Below are positions 55,650 to 64,000 of a DNA stretch of 64,000 nucleotides, one piece after another. A program made the translations under genes and the position numbers. Numbering within the stretch: position 1 is the stretch's first letter; each line of letters opens with the position of its first letter. The notes beneath the pieces were generated by a model. It ran no database searches, was not told where the DNA came from, and saw nothing but the letters and a program-made list of their open reading frames with translations. The stretch is taken from the NCBI RefSeq assembly GCF_900452865.1, contig NZ_UGOZ01000001.1, forward strand, positions 2,683,501 through 2,747,500, written 5' to 3'. The stretch comes from Legionella taurinensis. GTDB lineage: Bacteria; Pseudomonadota; Gammaproteobacteria; Legionellales; Legionellaceae.

Positions 55650-56006
55650 ATGGATAGAGATATCGTGTCATCAGATGACGTAATTGGGGTCAACGTTGAG
55701 AATCGAGAAGGTGAGAATTTAGGTGAAATTGAAGCATTGATGCTAAACAAATACCACGGTAATGTAGAATACGTGGTGCTTTCGTTCGGTGGTTTTTTAA
55801 ACATCGGCAATAAATTGTTTGCCATGCCCTGGAAACTTTTTAACTATGATACCGACAGAGAGTGCTTTGTTATACCGGTTAACAAGGAAAAACTGAAACA
55901 CTCCCCAGGCTTTGACCGCGACAATTGGCCAAACATGTCGGATGAGCATTGGGCAAAGGGCATTAATGATTATTATGATACGTCCAGCACCTCAATCAAT
56001 CGCTAA
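55650..56006 (+). CDS. PRC-barrel domain protein
   Basis: A 118-residue soluble protein with a PRC-barrel domain: DVIGVNVENREGENLGEIEALML (residues 9-31, pieces) is the signature strand pair, followed by VEYVVLSFGGFLNIGNKLFAMPW. PRC-barrel proteins bind RNA-processing or photosynthesis partners; single-domain ones like this often belong to stress regulons. GGAGAG precedes the ATG. The BON-domain lipoprotein gene follows 10 bases later. Confidence 0.87.
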   Translation: MDRDIVSSDDVIGVNVENREGENLGEIEALMLNKYHGNVEYVVLSFGGFLNIGNKLFAMPWKLFNYDTDRECFVIPVNKEKLKHSPGFDRDNWPNMSDEHWAKGINDYYDTSSTSINR

Positions 56007-56016
56007 GGAGAGCCGC

Positions 56017-56382
56017 ATGCTAAACGCAATTACAAAAGGGGTATTTTACACTGTCTTTGGCACACTACTGGTGGGATGTTATTATCAAAAACCGACCTAT
56101 TATGAACCCAATCAGCCTGTAAATTCAGCGACATCCATGACGCATGGACAGGTTAATATGTCAGATCAAATGATTACCAATCAAGTAATAAAAAGGATAG
56201 GAAATCGCAATATTTTTGGTCATAATGGCAGAAATACCCCACTTCATATCATGACAAGAAATGGGGTTGTTTATGTGTCAGGAAGCGTGGACACTGCGCA
56301 AGAACGCAGCAGAATTATCCAAGTTGCCTCCAGTGTTCATGGCGTCAAAATCGTCAAATCCAGCCTAAAAATAAACTCGTAA
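56017..56382 (+). CDS. BON-domain lipoprotein
   Basis: A 121-residue lipoprotein. The signal ends TLLVGC, so Cys20 is the lipidation site, and a Tyr/Pro-rich linker follows. The BON domain (about 50-120) shows DQMITNQVIKRI, THE VVYVSGSVDTAQERSRI-type strand-helix order and a final VKIVKSSLKI; BON domains bind membranes or phospholipids and are induced by osmotic shock (OsmY). AAGGAG seven bases upstream supports the ATG at 56017. Confidence 0.85.
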   Translation: MLNAITKGVFYTVFGTLLVGCYYQKPTYYEPNQPVNSATSMTHGQVNMSDQMITNQVIKRIGNRNIFGHNGRNTPLHIMTRNGVVYVSGSVDTAQERSRIIQVASSVHGVKIVKSSLKINS

Positions 56383-56516
56383 AAAGCTGATTTGTGAATC
56401 AGTTTTCCCTGTGATTCACCAGCTATTTTTCTTGATTTTATCTTAAATAGACTATAATAAATAGTAGATTTTATAGAGCAATAATGCTCGGTTTAATAAA
56501 GAAAGGAAGCGACATT

Positions 56517-56675
56517 ATGAGTATTTTAGGATTAATAATTTTAATATTATTGCTGGCCGCGGTATTGCCTACGTGGCCTTACAGCGCAGGTTGGGGTTAT
56601 CGCCCATCCGGTATTGTTGGACTTTTATTAGTCGTGTTTATTGTTGTACTTTTAATGAGAGGAACACCGTTGTAG
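56517..56675 (+). CDS. DUF3309 small membrane protein
   Basis: A 52-residue protein with two hydrophobic helices around the conserved LPTWPYSAGWGYRPSG centre (residues 17-32), the signature of DUF3309. AAAGGAAG precedes the ATG at 56517; an upstream in-frame ATG adds only 11 residues with no site of its own. Function unknown; frequently located near stress genes. Confidence 0.85.
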   Translation: MSILGLIILILLLAAVLPTWPYSAGWGYRPSGIVGLLLVVFIVVLLMRGTPL

Positions 56676-56700
56676 ATTCATACAAAATAATAAAAATAAC

Positions 56701-56732
56701 AGGATTAAGCCTGCTCCTGCAGGCTTAATCCT
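56701..56732. terminator. perfect 13-bp hairpin terminator, bidirectional
   Basis: AGGATTAAGCCTG at 56701-56713 pairs with CAGGCTTAATCCT at 56720-56732 around a six-base loop. On the minus strand it is followed by a T-rich run, so it ends the small gene at 56731-56952, and it may also stop the DUF3309 transcript. Confidence 0.8.
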
Positions 56733-56952
56733 AATTCTGTGAGGAAGAACCCGTTTTCTTAAGTTGCTTTAGATGCTGTTTCCATTCTCTGTCTTTTGAA
56801 AAAACAAACTGCGCCGCTTCTTCAACAAAATAACCGATGTCATCAATTTTGGCCCACTCGCAATAACACTCTATTGCCCTCAATGTATCCAATTTGAGTT
56901 CAATTTTTACTTTCTCTTTTTTCCCCGCTAAATTACCCTTCAAAATGGCCAT
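56731..56952 (-). CDS. small protein, paralogue of the one at 57239 (copy 1)
   Basis: A 73-residue basic protein related to the one encoded at 57239-57460: both have a segment LDTLRAIECYCEWAKIDDI-like (L.TL.SIEEYC.WA.I), then F.EEAA/S..VF..D.EWK.H...L. The pattern is of a small ribbon-helix-helix or similar DNA/protein-binding domain, but no family is certain. It is terminated by a strong hairpin. Confidence 0.6.
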   Translation of the reverse strand: MAILKGNLAGKKEKVKIELKLDTLRAIECYCEWAKIDDIGYFVEEAAQFVFSKDREWKQHLKQLKKTGSSSQN

Positions 56953-57238
56953 ATCACCCTCACATTATACAAACTCTACAGGCTTTGCATTATTGATGAA
57001 TTCCAGCATGGACTAGTTTTATTTAAGGTAATAATACGGATTTTGTCAATATTATGAAGAAGTTCGGTTCAAACTGCCCTGCAGGAAAAGTTTCTCAGGT
57101 ACAGGCCGCACGTGGGCTTTAGCCGTGGGTGCCGCAACCAACTGCAGCACCTGGCAGGATCGCTTTTCACTTAATGATTGTTTTTATTGGTATTTTCCTG
57201 ATTACAAAAAGGAAAAGCTAGAAAGACGATTACACAGT

Positions 57239-57460
57239 CTAGGAGTTGATGGAATCGGCTTTCGTCAATGACACGAGTTTATAATGATGTTTTTTCCACT
57301 CCGTGTCGTTTTCAAAAACGCATTCACTGGCTTCCTCAATAAACTCAGCAAGCGTGATATTCGCCCATTGACAATACTCTTCAATGGATGCGAGTGTTTC
57401 GGAACATACGTTCAATTCTACTGATTCCGTGTGAGTCCTTTGATTGCCTGGGATACTCAT
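57239..57460 (-). CDS. small protein, paralogue of the one at 56731 (copy 2)
   Basis: A 73-residue protein sharing the IEEYCQWANI, FIEEASECVF and EWKKH blocks with copy 1. AAGGAGAAG lies six bases upstream of the ATG at 57460; a longer start would add 30 residues not present in copy 1. Function unknown; both copies lie on the minus strand between the DUF3309 gene and the signalling genes. Confidence 0.65.
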   Translation of the reverse strand: MSIPGNQRTHTESVELNVCSETLASIEEYCQWANITLAEFIEEASECVFENDTEWKKHHYKLVSLTKADSINS

Positions 57461-57730
57461 AAATCTTCTCCTTAATAAAACAATTGAGTATTGAGTGCAA
57501 ATTGTGGCGATATGCTTCATCTCCACAGCAGGAAAGGATTGCCATCGCACAAGTTGCCAACATTTACCATTGTGAATGGATTTGGAAATAATTCCTACTA
57601 AGGTTGTCCTTGATTCGTATTAAGGGTAAACATAGACTGGCAAGGAAAATACTACTGCCAAATTGACGTAGAAACGATTAATATTTGCTAAAATGGCGAG
57701 AATGCATTTTACAACGATGTAGGATGTTGT

Positions 57731-57979
57731 ATGAGTCGAGATGACACTTTAAAAAATAACCATTGTAAATGCGATAAACTAAACCACTTTAAGCACGAGT
57801 TGGCTCAATCATTAATGATAATTAATACCTACATTAATGGGTGCCAACAACGCATTAAATTCAATACGCTTACCCATGAGCAACTGCTTGTTATTTTTGA
57901 TAAAATTAAAATGCAAACTGAGATTATAAGTACAATGAGCGAACGTTTGCTGGCAAAAAACTCACGGCCGATTGATTAA
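57731..57979 (+). CDS. stand-alone histidine phosphoacceptor (DHp-like) domain
   Basis: An 82-residue helical protein whose core KHELAQSLMIINTYINGC (residues 21-38) matches the H-box of FixL-type sensor kinases (HELNQPL..I..Y..GC), with H22 as phosphoacceptor. The rest forms a second helix (about 46-73). The HATPase catalytic domain and sensor domains are missing entirely. The next gene, a FixJ-type response regulator, starts two bases after this stop, so the two may form a minimal phosphotransfer pair. It could be a decayed kinase or a functional phosphotransfer protein. Confidence 0.7.
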   Translation: MSRDDTLKNNHCKCDKLNHFKHELAQSLMIINTYINGCQQRIKFNTLTHEQLLVIFDKIKMQTEIISTMSERLLAKNSRPID

Positions 57980-57980
57980 T

Positions 57981-58610
57981 ATGGCCATGTTAGACACGAC
58001 TCAAACCGTCTTTATAATCGATGATGAGCCTGAAGTCAGTGAAGCCTTGCAATGGCTTTTTGAGTCCGTCGGCCTCCAGGTAAAAGCCTACAGGAATGCC
58101 TATGAGTTTCTTGAGCAATACCATGCCAATATGCGTGGCTGCCTGATTAGTGATGTTCGCATGCCCGGCATGAGCGGTTTGGAGCTGATTGAGAAATTAA
58201 AAGAACAGAACAATTTACTGCCTGTTATTATTATCACCGGCTATGGCGATGTGCCGATGGCCATCAGGGCCATGAAGGCCGGAGCGATTGATTTTATCTT
58301 AAAGCCGGTCAATGACCAGAATCTTCTGGAAATTGTTCAGCAACGCCTGAATCAATCCACGATACAAAACACCTGGGTAAAGGAAATCAGTGATCGGATT
58401 CAAACCTTAACCGAGCGTGAAATCCAGGTGATTAAATTAATTGTGGAGGGTAAATTGAATAAAGAAATTTGTTATGAACTTTCCATTTCGCGGTCAACCG
58501 TCGAAGCGCATCGCGCCAGTATTATGAAAAAAATGAAAGCAAAAAATTTAGCTCAACTCATAAAAATGTATGTTCGATTTCAAATGAATGAAGAATTCAG
58601 GATGCCTTGA
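57981..58610 (+). CDS. FixJ-type response regulator with LuxR-class DNA-binding domain
   Basis: A 209-residue regulator. The receiver (1-125) has the acidic pair in IIDDE, phosphoacceptor D58 in ISDVRMPGMSG, Thr in ITGYGD and Lys in ILKPV. The C-terminal LuxR/NarL-type helix-turn-helix (about 140-205) has LTEREIQVIKLIVEGKLNKEI and ISRSTVEAHR. It is translated directly behind the DHp-like gene; a TTG nine bases earlier is another possible start. The kinase that activates it is not in the window. Confidence 0.9.
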   Translation: MAMLDTTQTVFIIDDEPEVSEALQWLFESVGLQVKAYRNAYEFLEQYHANMRGCLISDVRMPGMSGLELIEKLKEQNNLLPVIIITGYGDVPMAIRAMKAGAIDFILKPVNDQNLLEIVQQRLNQSTIQNTWVKEISDRIQTLTEREIQVIKLIVEGKLNKEICYELSISRSTVEAHRASIMKKMKAKNLAQLIKMYVRFQMNEEFRMP

Positions 58611-58701
58611 TTTGCTATCTCTTGTCCTTGATTTTCCAACAATCCGTTTATTGCCAATCTCTGGATTAAAAATCCTTTGCCATTTCAATAAAGATTAGTC
58701 T

Positions 58702-59082
58702 ATGAATTCACCTGCCATCTATATAATTGATGATAACGAAGCTGTATCCAGAAGCTTGCAATTTTTGTTCGAATCCTTTTATGAAATTGAAAGCATAATT
58801 TACGATAGTCCAGTTGCCTTTTTAAATGATTTCTCAACAGAGTGGCAGGGATGTCTGATCACTGATTTACTTATGCCGAACATGAGTGGTATCCAATTGA
58901 TTGAGGAATTGGAAAAATACCCGTGTAACCTTCCCGTCATTATCATGAGCGGCCACGCTGATGAAGAGACCGCGTCTCGAGCCCTTAAAAATGGGGCGCA
59001 TGCTTTTATTAAAAAGCCCTTTAAAATTGATATTTTATTAGAGATTATTGACGCGATTTTCAAGGATTTTATCAAGAAATAA
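58702..59082 (+). CDS. single-domain receiver protein
   Basis: A 126-residue CheY-like receiver with no output domain. Acidic residues in YIIDDNE, phosphoacceptor D55 in ITDLLMPNMSG, Ser in IMSGHAD and Lys in IKKPF are intact. Its receiver resembles that of the preceding regulator, suggesting duplication. A gap of about 90 bases separates them. It may compete for or relay phosphate from the same donor. A hairpin terminator follows. Confidence 0.87.
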   Translation: MNSPAIYIIDDNEAVSRSLQFLFESFYEIESIIYDSPVAFLNDFSTEWQGCLITDLLMPNMSGIQLIEELEKYPCNLPVIIMSGHADEETASRALKNGAHAFIKKPFKIDILLEIIDAIFKDFIKK

Positions 59083-59092
59083 AGAAAGGGAT

Positions 59093-59120
59093 GGCCATGC
59101 TTTTAGAAAAAAGCATGGCC
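59093..59120. terminator. terminator between convergent genes
   Basis: GGCCATGCTTTT at 59093-59104 pairs with AAAAGCATGGCC at 59109-59120, giving a 12-bp stem. It stands between the receiver gene and the convergent small secreted-protein gene. Confidence 0.75.
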
Positions 59121-59127
59121 TTGGTAC

Positions 59128-59385
59128 TTACGATTTAACTTCGCAATTAATTTCAGTGCAATCACGGCAGTTTTTAGCGGCAAAAGAGAACGCATCCGCA
59201 GCTGATTTTGCGGTGTTTGCCATTTCGTTATCAGCCGTTTTGTCCCCTTCCGCATCACTGCTGCTTGCATTAGTGCTGCATACCCAATTTGAATCCAGGC
59301 TGGTTTTACCATTGGTTTCAGCGAAACCCAGTGTCGATACTAAAATCAAACTTCCAGCCATTAAGTAGCGTGTAATTCCTTTCAT
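59128..59385 (-). CDS. small cysteine-rich exported protein
   Basis: An 85-residue protein with a signal peptide (YLMAGSLILVSTLGFA). The mature 60 residues carry four cysteines, the last three in NCRDCTEINC near the C-terminus, and many Ala, Asp and Ser residues. No family recognised. GGAG seven bases upstream supports ATG 59385 as start. Confidence 0.65.
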   Translation of the reverse strand: MKGITRYLMAGSLILVSTLGFAETNGKTSLDSNWVCSTNASSSDAEGDKTADNEMANTAKSAADAFSFAAKNCRDCTEINCEVKS

Positions 59386-59573
59386 AATTTTCTCCATTTT
59401 TTTTTGATTGAACCTACAAAATTTAGAATAGGAATATAACGTAAAAGTGTCAAGAGAATACCTGAAATTAGATATGAATTTAAATTTCTTTTTAAGCAAT
59501 AAAAATATTAAATACTCATTATTTTGCTTTATAACATCCTGTTACCTAGACTTAATATGTATGGGAGATAGTT

Positions 59574-60611
59574 ATGATTAAACCGAAAGCTCACCCTCAT
59601 GAAGCGGAACGATTGAAAGCCCTGCATGCCACAGGATTAATTAATACCCCGATGGAGCAGGGATTTGAACAAATAACCAGCCTGACTAAAAAAATATTTG
59701 ATGTTCCCATTGTGGCAATTAGCCTTATTGATAAAGATAAACAGTGGTTTAAGTCCATTATTGGCTCCAATTTATCCGAAACGCCTCGCGAAATTTCCTT
59801 TTGTGGTCACACCATTTTGAAAGAAGAAGCACTGATTGTCACGGATGCGCAATCTGACATTCGCTTTAAAAACAATCCGCTGGTTACTGGCGAGAAAGGC
59901 TCTGTTCGCTTTTATGCAGGCTACCCCATTCATGCCAGCAATGATCACCATCCCATTGGTGCACTTTGCATCATTGATAGCAAACCACGTCACATTTCAC
60001 CGACTGAAAAATCGATATTGCATGATCTTGCCGCGCTGGTGGATTCAGAGATCAGCAATTTTCACTCCCTTGAAGCTTACAAGAAGCGTAACGTTGAACT
60101 CGAATGCGCCGAGCGTATGACCTTACTTGACGGTGTCACCAAAACCTGGAACGCAAACGGAATTACGCAATTATTGCAACAGCAAATGAATCTCAGTAAG
60201 GAAGAAAAAGAAACATTTGGCTTATTCAATGTCTCCATTGACAGCTTTAAATCATTCGCAGACGAATACGGCGAAGACACGGGCAACGAGCTGTTGCATG
60301 CCATTGCCCGCAACCTGGTGGTTCACTGCCACAGTGAAGCCTCAGTGGGGTATTTGGGCGGCAAAGAATTCATGATTATTCTACCCCTTAACGATAAAAG
60401 AGAAATATTAAAATCCGCAGAGCGGCTTCGACAGATTATTGAACATGAACCCATGACAACACAGGCAGGCGAAATAAAAGCCACAATAACCATCGGCATC
60501 GTGTTTTATGATCCCCACGTACATCAGGAGACGTCAAGTCTTATGGCTGAGGCTCACGGGGCTCTGGAAGAAGGCCGGCACGCCGGCGGGAACCGGATTG
60601 TGCTTCATTAA
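59574..60611 (+). CDS. GAF-GGDEF protein with degenerate active site
   Basis: A 345-residue cytosolic signalling protein. Residues 15-160 are a GAF domain (FDVPIVAISLIDKDKQWFKS and FYAGYPI). Residues 183-345 have the GGDEF fold, but the signature reads GGKEF (262-266): the metal-binding Asp/Glu is replaced by Lys, so cyclic-di-GMP synthesis is improbable. The usual N-terminal DPLTGLPNR is LLDGVTKTWNANG. It may act as a c-di-GMP or GTP-sensing protein without synthase activity. GGGAGATAG precedes the ATG. Confidence 0.87.
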   Translation: MIKPKAHPHEAERLKALHATGLINTPMEQGFEQITSLTKKIFDVPIVAISLIDKDKQWFKSIIGSNLSETPREISFCGHTILKEEALIVTDAQSDIRFKNNPLVTGEKGSVRFYAGYPIHASNDHHPIGALCIIDSKPRHISPTEKSILHDLAALVDSEISNFHSLEAYKKRNVELECAERMTLLDGVTKTWNANGITQLLQQQMNLSKEEKETFGLFNVSIDSFKSFADEYGEDTGNELLHAIARNLVVHCHSEASVGYLGGKEFMIILPLNDKREILKSAERLRQIIEHEPMTTQAGEIKATITIGIVFYDPHVHQETSSLMAEAHGALEEGRHAGGNRIVLH

Positions 60612-60699
60612 CAACGTGTACTAGCGTTATTCGTCGTAAATCGAGCGCATAACATACCCACTTAAGGCAGTAAGTTTGGATTGACTGGATGGATGGGTT

Positions 60700-60870
60700 G
60701 CCCACCTGCGCGGGCAGGGCAGCATCGGGTTGTCATAGTTGCGTTGGCTTGCTGTTCACGCTCTCCCATGACTCCTGCTTTCCTGTTTACTCTTTCTCTC
60801 TTGGCCTTCCTCTCCCCTCGCATCCCTTTTCTCCTGGCTCCTCCCACCTTTTTTGCCCGCGCAGGCGGGC
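60700..60870. repeat. REP-like GC-rich inverted pair
   Basis: A 17-base GC-rich element at 60700-60716 reappears in reverse complement at 60854-60870 with one mismatch. The core CCCGCGCAGG resembles palindromic intergenic repeats common in gammaproteobacteria. They enclose about 137 bases of pyrimidine-rich DNA. Confidence 0.55.
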
Positions 60871-60994
60871 CCATTTGAAACCCGGTTGTCTTGTCTCAGG
60901 ATTAGGCACAAGGGTTTCCTGATGGATGCGCGCGAAAGACAGCATTGGGGAAGGTAGAAAGCCTATGCCTGTCATGATTTCAACAAAATTTTAA

Positions 60995-61030
60995 CAAAAA
61001 AAAAGCGGCCCAGTATCTACTGAGCCGCTT
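60995..61030 (-). terminator. rRNA operon terminator
   Basis: On the minus strand, downstream of 5S, a stem AGCGGC-U-CAGUA pairs with UACUG-G-GCCGCU (one G-U pair) at 61004-61029, followed by a run of U (60996-61003). A strong factor-independent terminator. Confidence 0.85.
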
Positions 61031-61040
61031 CGCAATAAAG

Positions 61041-61157
61041 CCCTGGCGATGACCTACTTTCACATGAGGAAGCCTCACACTATCATCGGCGCGAGTCTGT
61101 TTCACTTCTGAGTTCGAGATGGATTCAGGTGGTTCCAGAATGCTATGGTCGCCAGGA
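61041..61157 (-). rRNA. rrf: 5S ribosomal RNA
   Basis: Read on the minus strand, the sequence starts CCTGGCGACC, contains GAACTCAGAAGTGAAAC and CGCCGATGATAGTG, and ends GGTCATCGCCAGG, the standard gammaproteobacterial 5S pattern with complementary ends of about ten bases. Boundaries are good to a few bases. Confidence 0.95.
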
Positions 61158-61270
61158 AAACGGTTTAAGCGTCATGGTTGTCTCGGTGCTACCCGATTGG
61201 CCATGAGGCCGGTAAAGAATAGAGTCACATTCATGTTATCCATGTAACCTGAAGCGCATCAGGTTATATG

Positions 61271-64000
<2,730 letters not shown>

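Larger units (their letters stand above)
60612..61040. other. intergenic region before the rRNA operon end
   Basis: The 429-base gap has no credible gene. It contains a pyrimidine-rich tract (60760-60850) flanked by a REP-like inverted pair, and the rRNA terminator at the right end. Reading frames in it are composition artefacts. Confidence 0.6.

Noticed and set aside
56953..57238. Possible small regulatory RNA in the gap
   Set aside because: A few GGA motifs occur, but no clear hairpins, promoter or terminator were found.
60662..60975. Overlapping open frames in all directions
   Set aside because: They arise in a pyrimidine-rich, stop-poor stretch between the REP-like repeats; no ribosome-binding site, and low-complexity translations.
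61158..61270. tRNA in the 23S-5S spacer
   Set aside because: No cloverleaf or TTCGA-type T-loop sequence is visible; the spacer is only about 113 bases.

Overview
The window looks like a chromosomal segment of a Legionella-type gammaproteobacterium. Pointers are eukaryotic-like genes (a Ykt6-like R-SNARE with a C-terminal CaaX box, an ankyrin-repeat protein with an F-box-like stretch), large proteins without recognisable enzymatic families, acidic Glu-rich C-termini of the kind seen in Dot/Icm substrates, a PvcA/PvcB isocyanide locus, and gammaproteobacterial housekeeping genes (ispA, rdgB, coaBC, dut, algC-like, argGHF). Base composition looks more balanced than in the AT-rich L. pneumophila. 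The species cannot be named from this sequence alone.

Layout. 1-8.2 kb: ispA with a co-transcribed unknown gene, a short peptide with a double-glycine leader, a duplicated zinc-ribbon protein, a Nudix hydrolase, a large membrane-anchored protein with a possible cysteine-protease arrangement, a helical unknown, and the longin/R-SNARE gene, which has its own promoter. 8.2-16.4 kb: a tight same-strand run, rdgB, elaA-like, TPR-methyltransferase, ATP-grasp ligase, DRE-TIM aldolase-like enzyme, alpha/beta hydrolase, isopropylmalate-dehydrogenase/RraA fusion and a DUF6282-like metal hydrolase. The last five or six look like an uncharacterised biosynthetic or catabolic pathway. 16.5-24 kb: a dienelactone hydrolase, GNAT, a PuuE-like deacetylase, and a reverse operon coaBC-dut-phosphomannomutase, followed by small unknowns. 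24-31.3 kb: an FAD monooxygenase, a Rap1a/Tai-like periplasmic protein, an AhpD-like protein, a LysR regulator divergent from pvcA-pvcB-P450, and a second dienelactone hydrolase. 31.4-40 kb: a DUF2339 membrane protein, a phosphoesterase, the ankyrin protein, a lipid kinase, an alpha/beta hydrolase and a three-gene ABC exporter.

40.2-48.3 kb: glutathione reductase, gamma-carbonic anhydrase, then an arginine regulon: argR divergent from an arginine-type ABC importer that runs into argG, argH and argF. 48.3-52.2 kb and 55.6-56.7 kb: stress-associated small genes (DUF4142, phasin, cold-shock, hemerythrin, zinc alcohol dehydrogenase, PRC-barrel, BON lipoprotein, DUF3309). Between them, 52.3-55.5 kb holds a four-gene surface-glycan cassette (APH-like kinase, HAD phosphatase, nucleotidyltransferase, WavE-like transferase). 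57.7-60.6 kb is a signalling patch: a stand-alone histidine phosphoacceptor domain, a FixJ-type regulator, a lone receiver and a GAF-GGDEF protein with a degenerate active site. From 61 kb to the right edge lies the end of an rRNA operon on the minus strand (5S and most of the 23S).

The most notable elements are the SNARE mimic, the 10.9-16.4 kb pathway, the isocyanide-P450 cluster, the ankyrin/F-box protein and the stand-alone DHp domain. All functions are read from motifs by eye; no database search was possible.
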